From assembly GCF_040958095.1 (NCBI RefSeq), contig NC_091214.1, positions 11,115,722 to 11,179,721 of the forward strand: 64,000 bases of DNA, written 5' to 3'. How positions within the stretch are numbered: the first letter of the stretch is position 1; each line of letters opens with the position of its first letter. Positions 11,340 to 20,989 of this stretch are shown here, one piece after another. The notes beneath the pieces were generated by a model. The model worked only from the letters and a program-made list of their open reading frames with translations. It did not search any database and was not told where the DNA came from. The position numbers and the translations under genes were made by a program. Origin of the DNA: Procambarus clarkii (Eukaryota; Arthropoda; Malacostraca; Decapoda; Cambaridae).

Positions 11340-11535
11340 AGCATAGGCCCCTCGCAGAATGTTCTTAATATGATCCTCAGGTTATAGTTTTCTATCTAAA
11401 ACCACCCCTAGATCTCTTTCTTGATCAGAATTCTTTATAGATCTCTGTGGCTCGATCATAGAAACTGAGTAAATTCGTTACACTGGACCTTCCAGATCGA
11501 ATACCATGCTGACAGTCTGATATATCATTCAGTAC
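11340..11535 (-). pseudogene. Antisense LINE reverse-transcriptase fragments
   Basis: Two adjacent minus-strand pieces match the plus-strand LINE at 57642-59535. 11340-11440 matches the segment after the FADD box (58790-58890). 11450-11535 matches the 'FRSGRS...LLSFYD' region near 58235-58300 (ACTCAGTTTCTATGAT shared). The two pieces are not in the order found in the intact protein, so they are rearranged debris. Confidence 0.6.
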
Positions 11536-11591
11536 GTCTGCATCTGAAATTGAGCAATACCGGATTTATTATTTGGTTTTATAAATTTTAT

Positions 11592-11694
11592 ACTTATAAT
11601 CTTATTTCAGAGACCACGAGTAATCTGGGCTTCGAACTCAACAGAAAAGCCTTCCGTAGACCTGCTTCTTTGCTACATAATAGACAAAATTTAG
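11592..11694 (+). other. Possible orphan exon
   Basis: A pyrimidine-rich acceptor (TTATTTCAG) precedes, and a good donor (TTA|GTAAGTATT) follows, an open stretch of about 85-100 bp. One frame reads TTSNLGFELNRKAFRRPA and onwards. I recognise no family. It could be a decayed exon of the same gene as 19868-20541 or chance splice sites. Confidence 0.25.
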
Positions 11695-11724
11695 TAAGTA
11701 TTGATTTATTATGTGTTTATTTAT

Positions 11725-11835
11725 TTATTTTTTCTTTATATACAAGAAGGTACATTGGGGGAGAGTACAGTGACTTGAAGTTATACATTCTTGTAAAGCA
11801 ACTAGCACTCATAGCGTTTCGGGCAGATCTAAGTA
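11725..11835 (+). repeat. Interspersed repeat shared with 61400-61495
   Basis: The block with ATACAAGA, CTTGTAAAGC, CTAGCACTCATAGC and GTTTCGGGCA recurs in diverged form at 61425-61490 in the same orientation. Its identity is unknown; it may be part of a LINE 5' region, since the second copy lies just upstream of LINE coding sequence. Confidence 0.5.
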
Positions 11836-12034
11836 TAGACCAAGGAACTTACCATCTTTTTTATTTCTGATGTTAACATTGTGTAACTGTAGATGAATTG
11901 CATTTGTTGATTTGCTCCCAAGTAAGATGTTGTAGGTCCTTTCTATGTTTAGTGTGAGTTTGTTGGTTGACATTAATAAGTGGATTTTTTTTTAATTTAT
12001 TGTTTACATCATTATTTAATATGAGTGGGTTGGA

Positions 12035-12457
12035 GTCTGAGTAGATGAGGTTAGTGTCATCATTATCTCATATCTCAGTGATTTTGTCGTAATGGTCAAG
12101 TAGCTGTACTGTACAAGTAGAGGACATGAGAGATAGCTGTAAGAGGTATTTCAATACCTTCCTGCTCTAAATCCATGTTGGCCTGGATTGTGGAGGTCAT
12201 TGGTCTCTATAAAACTAGTAACCTGACTCCTGATCACTCTCAAATAATTTTATTATGTGGGATGTTAGTGCAACTGGTCTATAATTCTTTGCCAATGCTT
12301 GTGTTGTGTTGTTTTGGTAGTGATGTGCAATGTGTTGTTTTGGTAGTGATTCGTCCAGTTCTGGTAGTAGTGCGGTTGTTGTGTGGTGTAGTACTTGTGT
12401 GCTTGTTAATGACTTGTATTCCAGTCTTGTGGGTATCTCCTTTCCCCTACGGGCCAA
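12035..12457 (-). pseudogene. Antisense LINE reverse-transcriptase fragment
   Basis: The minus strand encodes KNYRPVALTSHIIKLFE near 12230-12290, the classic 'NYRPVsLts...K.FE' motif opening the RT domain. Further downstream on that strand are a degenerate 'HGFR.GR' box near 12170 and an 'LDHYDKITE' segment near 12090. Stops and frame changes interrupt it. It belongs to a different LINE family from the copies at 56-64 kb, judging by the VALTSHIIKLFE wording. Confidence 0.65.
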
Positions 12458-12717
12458 CTGCTTTGTTCTTACCTAGCATTTTGCTTTGTTTGGGTTTGAA
12501 TGTTTGTGTGCCGTATATTTTGCAAAATTTGCCATATATCTCATTATTTACTCCTCTGCCTAGCAACAAGTCTGTCTAATTATACTCATTAACTGTTTTT
12601 CAAAGTTCCCCATAGTGTCCTTTATTGAAATCGAGTTCATGAACCGTTTCAATGTTCTTATTTTCTTCTAGATTATATCTTAAAGTATATTTAAATGTTA
12701 TTGTTATTAAATGTTAT

Positions 12718-12778
12718 TGTGACATTGCATTGCAATTGAGCTATGTTGTTTACCATACCGTTCATTTCGTGAGTATAA
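12718..12778 (+). repeat. 60-bp direct repeat, left copy
   Basis: Near-identical to 19341-19401 (GTGACATTGCATTG to GAGTATA). The two copies bracket the DIRS element about 40 and 145 bp outside its ends. Confidence 0.8.
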
Positions 12779-12815
12779 GTATAGATGCCACACTTGTGAC
12801 AGGTAAAACCATGCC

Positions 12816-13240
12816 TTTTCTGGGGGGAGCCCCGTCGGCTCCCGGGAGCTATCCCAGGCTGATATGCTAATGTCAGACTTTGGCATCAGTCATGTGTATG
12901 GAGTTCTTAGGCCTACCGGGGACCACGGCCAGAACCGGGCCCCCTCAGAGAGGCAAGGGGAGCAATGGCCTATAGAAGCCCCCGTGTAGTTGGAAGCATT
13001 CTATGTCTGCCATCGACCGGAACAGGCACCCAGAAAGGTAAGCGCCCCAAAACAAACCCCTATTCTGGTTAAAATTGCTACCTAATACCGAACTAGTGGA
13101 TAGAACTCCCCAACCGAAAACAAGCAAATTAGTGTGACGTCACACACTGCCGCGCCGCTGTCTGCGCAGCTCCCCCCTCCCCGGGAGGGGGAAGGGGGAG
13201 CCCCAGACCCCCCGCGCCGGCTACCCACACCTCAGTTCTT
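12816..13240 (+). repeat. DIRS left inverted terminal repeat
   Basis: Matches the reverse complement of 18725-19135 over about 390 bp. The 60-codon open frame contained in each repeat (12945-13127 minus, 18856-19038 plus) translates identically in both, so the repeats are near-identical. The outermost 30 bp differ between the two ends, as expected for DIRS. Confidence 0.92.
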
Positions 13241-13897
13241 GAGGCTGATGCTATAGGCGATGGTCGTGTGCTCTGGCTCCGGTGTCGCTACTGCACTGTG
13301 CTTTGAGTGTGGTGTTAGTTTTGTGGGTGCGAGAGCCAGGAGTTATCTTCAGTACTCGGGCTGCATGCGCCTAGGGCTGCCTTCCCTAGGTGCCCTGTAA
13401 GTACTGCCCTTGGGGCTTGGGGCCACCTTCCACAGGCTCCTCGGGGTCTGCCTCTGCTGGTCCGTTTTACCTTTCGGTTTTTCGGCCGCCTGTTGGGCTC
13501 TTGGGTGTTCTGTTCTCCCTTGTTACCGGCAGGTAAGAGGCAGTTTGCACTGGTAGGGGCGCAGGGTGCTGCTCAGCTTGTACTTCCCGACATCGCGGCC
13601 GGCTCTGTTCCTTGGGGTTCGCTGTCCTCTTGCGGGGTTTTGTTTTTCTTTTTGTTTTTGCCTGGTGGGGGGTTCTGTCATTTTATTCAGTTTGTTTTTG
13701 CCCTTCCACTGTTCTCCTCGGTGGCGCCCCCTGCTAGGTCCCCGTGAGTGTACACGTCCCTGGGGTTCAGCTTTAGAAGTTTGCTTGGTAGTTTTGGGCG
13801 CCGGTTTGCAGCACCCTGCCTGGGACTACCTGAGCGCGAGTCCTCTTAAAGTAAACGCTCAGGACCCTGGGAATCCCCTAGGGGGCGCGTGGGTCCG
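13241..13897 (+). other. DIRS 5' leader before gag
   Basis: GC/GT-rich sequence between the inverted repeat and the first gag ATG. It has open frames but none with recognisable content. It is presumably the transcribed leader. Confidence 0.5.
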
Positions 13898-15696
13898 ATG
13901 GATGTGACCCCGGAGTCCCCACTCGCTGTGTGCGAGTTTGAGGGTTGCTCGGTCCCCTTGTCTCAGGGTGACCCTCATTGTTTTTGCCTCTGCCACGCTG
14001 CCTGTTGGGTCGGTGATACTTTCGACCCTGAGTCCTGTGAGTGTTGCTGCTTGCTTGTGACTCAATTTACCCAATCCTCTGATGATTCTATTCGGGTACA
14101 GGCGGCGCGTGCGTTGCAGTCTAGGTTTCGTCTGTTGCAACGCGCTCGGTTGGTTGCTTCCCCGGATGCCCCGGGGCTGCCCCGCTTTACTTTTCGAGAC
14201 CCGGACTTGGGGGTGGGGGTCGCTTCGATCCTGGTTCAGTCCGCACCTCCTCGTCCTTCCCCTTCTGTTCGTTCTGGTCCCCTGCCCCTGCTTCCGGCCC
14301 CGAAGCGTCTGAGGGTTTCGGGGTCGGAGCAGGGGTTACTTGATCTCGAGACTCGGGCAGCTTCGGGGGTTGCCCCTTCCGGGGGGGCGGCAGAGGCATT
14401 CGAGTCTTGTCTCCCGGCCGAAGCTTCAGGGTCTGACCAGTGGGCCCCCCTTCCTCCAGCTTTTCCGGCTGCTCCGTCCTTGTCTTGTGGGGCCGGGGCT
14501 TGGGGAGAGGACTCGGCCTCGGGTCCTGTGGTGACGGACCTCGAGGCTGGGGAGGGGCTGACTTGGGGGCCTTGGGCCCCGCTGGACCCCGCCTGGGTTT
14601 TTCTTCCCACTGAGCGGGGCTTGTTGTTACAAGGAGTGGGGTTTTCTTCCCCCCCTCTGCGTACGAGTTGGATTTGGTGTCGGCCCCTCCCCGGGTACGG
14701 TTCCGTGTTCCCCCGGGTACGTCGGTTCCGTCCTTCCGGAGGTTTTCGGCTTATCGCATCCAACCTGGTGTGGTGCGAGCGGCCTTTGCAGCTTACCTCC
14801 TGCGTGACCCGGATTATGCCTCGGAAATGGATCCGTCCACGTTCAGGTTTGGGACTTCGTTCCCTTTCTGGCTCCGTTACGAGGTTCCGGAGTCATCCTG
14901 GCTAGCAGACTGCCCCTTGTTTGGTCTGGATTCCTGGCATTCCTTCTGTCGTTCCCGCACGCTGGAGTGGCGGGAAGCTTCCACGGTGCTTCAGGTTTTC
15001 CTGGGGGGTGAACTTGAGTACCTGAATGAGTGCTTGTTTGCCCCTGCCCTTCCCCGCGATGTGGGCGTTATTCAGCTCCATGTGCAGGTTCCCTCCCTTT
15101 CGGCGGCGCTCGTGGCAGAGGACTTGCGCGCTCGGGGCCTTTTGTGTTCGGCCTTGCGGTTCTTTTCCCTCCTGGAGCTGTCTTCGGATTGGCTCGTGGA
15201 GGATGTGGGGACGCTTGGGTCCGTCCCGGGGTCCGGCACCTTGTCCTCGGCTGCGCGTTCGTCGGCTGCCTTGTTGAAGCTGTTCACGCCGATTTTGCGG
15301 GATGCGGTTTCCCTGTTCTATGCTTCCCGTCTCGCGTGTCGGCAGGCGGTGCTGGGTTCCTCCGTGGAATCTGCTTGGGCTCTGGCTCTTAGGCGTTCTT
15401 CACCTTTTTGTCCTCTCCTGTTTGGGGAGTCGGCCGTGGCGCAGTTTATTCAGGCTGCGTCGGCGGCTTGTCGTCCGATGTCGGACTTGTTGGTTTTCCG
15501 GGGGTCCCGGGGTGGGTCTTCCCGGAAAGGTCGTGCCAGGGCTCGGGGTTCCTCTCGTCGTGGTAGGCCTCTGGTGTCAGGTTTGGGGTTGGCTCCTCCT
15601 GCGGACCCTCCCTCGTCTGGTCGGCGCGGTGTTCGCGCTGTGCGGGGTTCTGGGTCTCGTAAGGGTCGCCGGCCCTTTCGCGGTTTGCCCCTTTGA
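13898..15696 (+). CDS. gag: DIRS Gag-like protein, frameshifted
   Basis: Predicted structural protein of the DIRS element. I chose ATG at 13898 because the open frame before it begins with GTG only. The N-terminus is rich in Cys and His (CEFEGCSVPL, then HCFCLCHAACW and CECCCL), resembling the Cys/His cluster at the start of DIRS Gag proteins. A Pro/Ser/Gly-rich middle follows, then a well-structured C-terminal half with VRAAFAAYLLRDPDY and FPFWLRYEVPESSW. It ends in an Arg/Gly/Ser-rich tail (RKGRARARGSSRRGRP) likely to bind nucleic acid. The first frame runs to 14905 and the second from about 14660 to 15696. The change falls at a run of seven C near 14650, so a one-base indel or sequencing error is likely. 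The tail overlaps the RT frame. Confidence 0.75.
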
Positions 15697-17539
15697 CGGG
15701 GCGATGGGGGGGCGGCTTGCGCTGTTCGCCCGCGCCTGGTCCCACGATTCGTGGGCCTTTCGGGTCGTGTCTCGCGGCCTGCGGTGGCGTTGGGTGGCCC
15801 CTCCCCCCTTTAGGGGGTCGGGGCTGGCGGGGCAGGCTTCTTCCCCTGCGCTCTGTCGAGTCGTCTTGGAGTGGGTACGCTTGGGCGTCGTCGAAACGAC
15901 GTCGTCCCTCAGATGGGTTTCCCGTCTGTTTCCGGTTCCGAAACGGGACTGCGCGGACCTGCGGTTCATTCTGGACTTGTCCCGTCTGAACCCCTGGGTT
16001 CATTGCCCCTCCTTTCGGATGACTACGCTGTCTCAGGTTCGGCTCCTCTTGGAGCCGGGTGCTTGGATGGTGTCCCTGGACCTCCGGGACGCTTATTGGC
16101 ATGTCCCGATTCATCCGCGGTTCAGGGACTGGCTCGGTTTTGTAGTGGGGCGTCTGAGTTACCGCTTTCGTTGTCTCCCGTTCGGGTTGAACCTGGCACC
16201 TCGCGTGTTCACACGCCTTACACGGGTTGTGGTGGCTCGTTTGCGTCTCCTAGGTGTTCGGGTGTTGGCCTACCTCGACGACTGGCTGGTTTGGGCTCCC
16301 AGCCAGTCAGCTTGCTTGCTAGCCAGGGATTTGGTTCTTTCCCAGCTCGCCGGGTTCGGGTTCTTGGTGAACTGGAGGAAGTCCCATCTGGTTCCCTCTC
16401 AGGTTCGGACTTGGCTGGGTCTCGTGTGGGACTCTCGGACCGCCTCCTTGTCTCTCCCTCCGGAGTCTCTCCTGCGGCTGCGGTCCCGCCTTCGTCTGTT
16501 TCTGGAGGGCCCTCGGGTCACCCGGCGGTTGCTCGAGGGGCTGTGCGGGAGCCTGAACTTTGCGATGGTGGTCTACCCGCCGGGTCGGGTTTGGCTTCGA
16601 CGGCTGTTCTGGTTCCTTCGGGGTTCCCCCTTCCGCCTCTCTCGCGATCGCAGAGTTCGACCCCCGGAGGACTTGCGTCGGTTGCTGCGTCACCGGCTTC
16701 CTCTTCGGGTTTTTCGGGGTTCAGTGCCTTGGCGCCTACCCGAGCCCTCGCTCGATGTGTACACGGATGAGTCGTCTCTCGGCTGGGGTTTTGTGACCAG
16801 TGCTCACCAGGCCGGCCAGGGGCGTTGGGATCCGTCCTTCCGTCGAGCTCACAGTACGGTGCGGGAGTTCGCGGCAGTGTGGTTTGCTCTGGGGAGGATT
16901 CGGGTGGCCCGCGAATCGACGATTCGGCTCCATTCGGACTGCTCTCCGGTGGTTCATTGCCTGAACTGCGGGGGTTTGATGCGGTCCTTGTCTCTTTGGG
17001 GTTGGTCGCTTCGGGTGACTCGTCTGCTGAGTTCTCGGGGTTTGGCTCTCCTGGCGGTTCACGTACGGGGCGTGTCCAACGTCTTGGCCGACGCCCTGTC
17101 TCGCTTCGTTCCCCTCTCCACGGAGTGGACGGTCGACGACGAGTCCTTCCGTTGGCTTTGCCAGACGTTCGGGCGCCCCGAGGTGGACCTCTTCGCGTCG
17201 GCGTGGTCGCGGCGTCTTCCCGTTTATGCGGCGCCCTTCCCCGATTGCGAGGCCATCGGGGTCGATGCCTTTCGGCTCGACTGGTCGAGGTGGGGGTTCC
17301 TGTACCTCTTTCCCCCAGTTCGGCTGTTGCTCCAGGTCCTGACTCGCTTAGAGACTTACCGGGGGAGAGTTGTCCTTCTGGCCCCTTGGTGGCCGGCCCA
17401 GCCTTGGTTTCAGGCGCTGGTTGCTCGGTGTCCGAACCCGAGGGTTTTCCCGCGGCTCCGCCTCTTTCAGCAGATCGGGCCGGTACGTCACGTAGCTGGT
17501 TCGATCTTCTCCTCGAGTCTTCGCGTATGGTTTTTTTGA
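15302..17539 (+). CDS. DIRS reverse transcriptase - RNase H - methyltransferase-like polyprotein
   Basis: An open frame of 745 codons; the real product probably starts near 15690, after the Gag stop. The RT core contains RFILDLSRLNPW, SLDLRDAYWHVPI (first catalytic Asp), CLPFGLNLAPRVFT and AYLDDWLVW (catalytic YLDD). RNase H follows, with LDVYTDESSLGWG, an EFAAVWFAL helix and HSDCSPVV, then VSNVLADALSR. The last third (FGRPEVDLFASAW, DAFRLDWSRWGFLYLFPP, VLLAPWWPAQPWF) matches the region annotated in DIRS1 elements as a DNA-methyltransferase-like domain. No internal stops interrupt it. Dense antisense open frames here reflect high GC content. Confidence 0.92.
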   Translation: MRFPCSMLPVSRVGRRCWVPPWNLLGLWLLGVLHLFVLSCLGSRPWRSLFRLRRRLVVRCRTCWFSGGPGVGLPGKVVPGLGVPLVVVGLWCQVWGWLLLRTLPRLVGAVFALCGVLGLVRVAGPFAVCPFDGAMGGRLALFARAWSHDSWAFRVVSRGLRWRWVAPPPFRGSGLAGQASSPALCRVVLEWVRLGVVETTSSLRWVSRLFPVPKRDCADLRFILDLSRLNPWVHCPSFRMTTLSQVRLLLEPGAWMVSLDLRDAYWHVPIHPRFRDWLGFVVGRLSYRFRCLPFGLNLAPRVFTRLTRVVVARLRLLGVRVLAYLDDWLVWAPSQSACLLARDLVLSQLAGFGFLVNWRKSHLVPSQVRTWLGLVWDSRTASLSLPPESLLRLRSRLRLFLEGPRVTRRLLEGLCGSLNFAMVVYPPGRVWLRRLFWFLRGSPFRLSRDRRVRPPEDLRRLLRHRLPLRVFRGSVPWRLPEPSLDVYTDESSLGWGFVTSAHQAGQGRWDPSFRRAHSTVREFAAVWFALGRIRVARESTIRLHSDCSPVVHCLNCGGLMRSLSLWGWSLRVTRLLSSRGLALLAVHVRGVSNVLADALSRFVPLSTEWTVDDESFRWLCQTFGRPEVDLFASAWSRRLPVYAAPFPDCEAIGVDAFRLDWSRWGFLYLFPPVRLLLQVLTRLETYRGRVVLLAPWWPAQPWFQALVARCPNPRVFPRLRLFQQIGPVRHVAGSIFSSSLRVWFF

Positions 17540-18570
17540 CTCGAGTCTATCATCATCTCTATGGTGATCAGGTGGCCTCCTTGTTGGTGTCCCACCTGAG
17601 GGCTTCTTCTCGGCGGCAGTATGAAGTTTCCTGGCGGTCCTTCCGTTTCTTTTTGCGTCTTCGTCGTGTTAGCTCCTTGTCTGTTCGGGTGGTCTTGTCC
17701 TTCCTCTTGTGGTTGTTTCAGGACCGTCATCTTATGCCTAACACTGTCGCTTCGTATCGTGCGGCGCTGGCGGAGCCGCTTCAGCTTGCTTTCGGTATCA
17801 ATGTTACGTCTGCGCCGTTTCGCAAGCTGTCTCGTGCATTGTTTCACCTCCGGCCTGCTCATGCGTCGCCTGAGCCGTCCTGGTCTTTGGACAGAGTGCT
17901 CGCTTTCCTTTCATCTCCTCGTTTCGTTGTGGCCCCTTCGGTCCAGGATTGTTTTTCCAAGGCACTTTTCTTGTTGGCTTTGGCCTCTGGGGGTCGGGTG
18001 GGGGAGCTTCATGCTCTCCTCCGGCGCAGGGGTTTCTGCTCTTTTGGTCGTGGTGATAGTTTTGTTCGTTTGCAGCCGTCTCCTTCTTTTCTGGCGAAGA
18101 ATGAGACTGCTGCGTTCCGGAGGGGTCCATGGGTGGTCGATGCTTGGTTGGTCAGGCCGGGGGTGCATCATGTTTTGTGTCCGGTTGCGGCGCTTCGCCG
18201 TTATTTGCGCGCCACAGCTTCTGTGTCCGGGGACGCGCTGTGGGTTGATCCGGTTTCCCTTCTTCCCTGTTCGCGGGTTCGGGTCTCTCAGGTCGTCCGC
18301 AGGGTTATTAGGTCTAGCCAGCCTGCGGTCTATCCCCGTGCCCATGACGTTCGTAAGTTCGCGGCTCTTGCTGCCGTCTTTGGGAATATGTCTTGGTCTG
18401 ATATTCGGGCGCGGGGATTTTGGCGGTCGAACAGGGTCCTGGCTGCTCGTTACCTTGTCCCTGGTGAGGGTCCCTGGCCCTCGTCGGGCCTGTGTTGCTT
18501 TGGGTCGGCGGTTGCAGCCAGTTGTCTCGGCTTCGAGTTGAGGGGTGAGCGACGACCGCCTCCCGGGTAA
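17430..18570 (+). CDS. DIRS tyrosine recombinase
   Basis: The enzyme expected to insert the circular cDNA of a DIRS element by site-specific recombination in the nucleus. The open frame extends upstream to 16825, but recombinase similarity starts around 17500, after the RT frame's end. The N-terminal SAM-like region has SSRRQYEVSWRSFRFFL and NTVASYRAALAEPLQ. The catalytic domain has the first Arg in LASGGRVGELHAL, the HxxR box in RAHDVRKFAA and the presumptive tyrosine in RSNRVLAARYLV, with the DIRS-typical W/FW motif before it. All four key positions are present, so the gene looks functional. It overlaps the end of the RT frame in another register and ends just before the internal complementary region. 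Confidence 0.92.
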
Positions 18571-18598
18571 GTCCCTCTTTTTCTGTCTGTGGGTAGTT

Positions 18599-18690
18599 AG
18601 CTCCGGGGAGCCGACGGGGCTCCCCCCAGAAAACCAGCGTTGAATGTAATGAAACGCCATTTTCTGGGTGAGTCCCGGAGGCTCCCCGGC
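18599..18690 (+). repeat. DIRS internal complementary region
   Basis: The first half (18599-18633) is the reverse complement of the element's left tip. The second half (from about 18630 to 18690) is the reverse complement of its right tip, meeting at AAAACCAGC. This acts as the splint that joins the two ends in the DIRS replication model. One mismatch to the left tip is visible (CTCCGGGG against CTCCCGGG). Confidence 0.92.
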
Positions 18691-18724
18691 ATCCCTCCCT
18701 CCCTCCGGTCGGCGTTTTTTCGCG

Positions 18725-19196
18725 TTTTTGACATCCAGCCTCAAGAACTGAGGTGTGGGTAGCCGGCGCGGGGGGTCTGGGGCTCCCCCTTCCCCCTCCC
18801 GGGGAGGGGGGAGCTGCGCAGACAGCGGCGCGGCAGTGTGTGACGTCACACTAATTTGCTTGTTTTCGGTTGGGGAGTTCTATCCACTAGTTCGGTATTA
18901 GGTAGCAATTTTAACCAGAATAGGGGTTTGTTTTGGGGCGCTTACCTTTCTGGGTGCCTGTTCCGGTCGATGGCAGACATAGAATGCTTCCAACTACACG
19001 GGGGCTTCTATAGGCCATTGCTCCCCTTGCCTCTCTGAGGGGGCCCGGTTCTGGCCGTGGTCCCCGGTAGGCCTAAGAACTCCATACACATGACTGATGC
19101 CAAAGTCTGACATTAGCATATCAGCCTGGGATAGCTCCGGGGAGCCTCCGGGACTCACCCAGAAAATGGCGTTTCATTACATTCAACGCTGGTTTT
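18725..19196 (-). repeat. DIRS right inverted terminal repeat
   Basis: Reverse complement of the left repeat, followed by a unique outer tip (about 19135-19196) that matches the second half of the internal complementary region. The exact right edge is uncertain by a few bases because of a T-run at 19193-19198. Confidence 0.9.
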
Positions 19197-19340
19197 TTGA
19201 AAAACAGCACCGTCTGTTGCACGTAAGAGCAACCCACACTATATTATGTTGCGATATTATTTCAATATTTCCGATTGCATTGATAATTTGAATTTTCATA
19301 GATTTCAATTTATTTTTGTTTCGATTTAATAATTTTGTGT

Positions 19341-19401
19341 GACATTGCATTGAAATTGAGCTGTGTTGTTTACCATACTGTTCATTTCATGAGTATAGTT
19401 T
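19341..19401 (+). repeat. 60-bp direct repeat, right copy
   Basis: Counterpart of 12718-12778 with only a few substitutions. It lies outside the DIRS termini, so it is not part of the element's own repeats. Confidence 0.8.
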
Positions 19402-19534
19402 ATTTTTTTATTTTTTTCATTTCATTTTTTAGCTGTTCTTATTTTTCAGTGATTGGAATATCAGATCATTTGATGTTCCCAATTTTCTGATGGAAGCATC
19501 AGACCATTATAGAATGCATCGGATGAGGTAGTTT

Positions 19535-19822
19535 GGAATGGTGGGGAGGACGAGAGGGGGGGATGGTGGGGAAGACGAGGGGACAGAGGAGAGGGTAATG
19601 GTGGGAAGGACGAGGGGACTGGGGAGTTGGGGATGGTGGGGACAGGGGAATGCTGGGGAGGACAAAGGGACAGGTGAATGGGAGATGGTGGGGGAGGAAG
19701 AAGGGACAGGGGAGGGGAAAATGGTAAGGAGGACGATGGGACAGGGAAGTGGGAATAGTGGGGAGGATGTGGGGACGGGGAAGTGGGAAGGACGAGAGGA
19801 CTGTGGAATGGGGAATGGCAAA
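19535..19822 (+). repeat. G-rich minisatellite-like tract
   Basis: Irregular repeats around GGTGGGGAGGACGAGGGGAC, about 15-30 bp each, purine-rich on the plus strand. A minus-strand open frame across it (Pro/Ser/Phe-rich) is a composition artefact. Confidence 0.8.
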
Positions 19823-19867
19823 GTGAATTATAATTATATATATTAATTAATTCTTATAAATTTCCAG

Positions 19868-20541
19868 AAGCCTGTATCAACACCCACACTAATGCAACTG
19901 AAAGAGATGTTGAGACAAGTATTGCTGATATGTTGAAGAACGCCCCAAACAAACTCGGTGGAAACAGATACAAGGTAAAGTTTGCCAATTTGCTGTAGTC
20001 TAATTCAATTTCTTTTTAGTAATCTTTGAGAACATTTATGCTATGAATAAGATAAAATAATGTAACTGATTTTGACTAAATATGTAGATATATTTAATTT
20101 TCTGAGCACTAATAATGAAAGAAAACCAAAATAAGAGGTGGCTACTATCTCTAATAATGGGCTGGAATAATGCAGGATATAATAATATATATATATAAAT
20201 ATATATTTATATATATATATTTATTTATATAAATATATATATGATATATAGATTCTATATAGATTCTATTCTATTATTCTATTCTATTCTATAGTTTTAT
20301 ATAGATTCTTGTTTTAGTTTTTTTTCTATAATATGGAAACGGTTTTTAATTAATAAATTAAATATTATATAATAAAATAATGTATTATTGAAAACAATTA
20401 TTAACAAACAATATTTCATTACAGGGTGGTGAAGCAAGAAGACATGTGCATCACACAGCAGACTTGGATATGACGAATACTGAAAATGGTGGCGAGCCTG
20501 GTGAATGGCGTACCGCTGAATCTTCTCTTATGTCTATATAG
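19868..20541 (+). CDS. Two-exon 3' end of an unrecognised gene (possibly DUF4806-like)
   Basis: Exon 1 (19868-19974) follows the acceptor TTTCCAG and ends AAG|GTAAAG. Exon 2 (20425-20541) follows TTCATTACAG and ends in TAG. The phase is compatible: exon 1 begins with two bases of a split codon and both sides of the intron are in phase 0. The spliced C-terminus would read ...INTHTNATERDVETSIADML, then a KNAPNKLGGNRYK stretch, then GGEARRHVHHTADLDMTN and onwards. The 'ATE.DVE.SI..ML..AP...GG.RYK' pattern reminds me of the C-terminus of DUF4806 proteins, which are amplified in several invertebrate genomes; this is recollection, not a search result. Earlier exons were not found. The end of exon 1 is duplicated at 10893-10952. 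Confidence 0.45.
20160..20310. repeat. AT and TATTC microsatellites
   Basis: TATATAAATATAT runs followed by (CTATT)n near 20262-20290. They lie in the intron between the two exons above. Confidence 0.85.
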
Positions 20542-20574
20542 AAGAATCTATGTGTCTATATATAGACACATATA

Positions 20575-20614
20575 GATTCCTATATATAACCTATATATAT
20601 ATGTGTGTATATAT

Positions 20615-20681
<67 letters not shown>

Positions 20682-20690
20682 TTAGATAGG
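20575..20690. repeat. (AT)n microsatellite
   Basis: Long TA dinucleotide run immediately downstream of the short gene remnant. Confidence 0.93.
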
Positions 20691-20799
20691 TTAGGTTTGG
20701 TAGGGTTGGTTAGTTATCATATATCTACGTATAACTAGCTAGTTTTAACTTTATATATATTATTTATATATATATATATTATATAAAAAGTTTGTGAGG

Positions 20800-20925
20800 A
20801 AGACCTCTGTTGCCAATGTGGGGACCCATAGCCTCGGAGAAGAAAATAAAAAGTATTCAGAGGAGACCTTGTGGTCACTCACTAAACACTAATATTATCT
20901 TCTACCACCCCCATTCTTTTGTATG
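20800..20925 (-). repeat. Interspersed repeat, inverted copy
   Basis: The reverse complement matches 55920-56040 (shared: GGTAGAAGA, ATTAGTGTT, TACTCTTTATTTTCTTC, GGGTCCC). A third copy lies at 59795-59870. Confidence 0.7.
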
Positions 20926-20989
20926 TACACATATATATTTGCTTTATTTGAACTTTGTTACAAAGAGGGAGTTACATATAGGTTACAAA

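Larger units (their letters stand above)
12816..19196 (+). mobile_element. DIRS-type tyrosine-recombinase retrotransposon
   Basis: About 6.4 kb, GC-rich against an AT-rich surround. It has long inverted terminal repeats (about 12845-13240 against 18725-19135), Gag, RT-RNaseH and tyrosine recombinase frames in overlapping order. It also has an internal complementary region at 18599-18690 whose two halves are the reverse complements of the left and right outer ends. This is the defining DIRS1 architecture, which allows formation of a circular intermediate. There is no target-site duplication, as expected. The Gag frame has one break in a C-run; the other frames look intact. DIRS elements are known to be common in decapod crustaceans. 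Confidence 0.95.

Noticed and set aside
15446..18849. Long minus-strand open frames (up to 312 codons) across the DIRS element
   Set aside because: Antisense shadows in GC-rich coding sequence; no recognisable domains, while the plus strand has clear RT and recombinase motifs.
18856..19038. 60-codon frame duplicated in both DIRS inverted repeats
   Set aside because: Identical because the inverted repeats are identical; no similarity to a known protein and in opposite orientations relative to the element.
19507..19821. 104-codon minus-strand Pro/Ser-rich frame
   Set aside because: Lies on an irregular purine-rich repeat; composition artefact.
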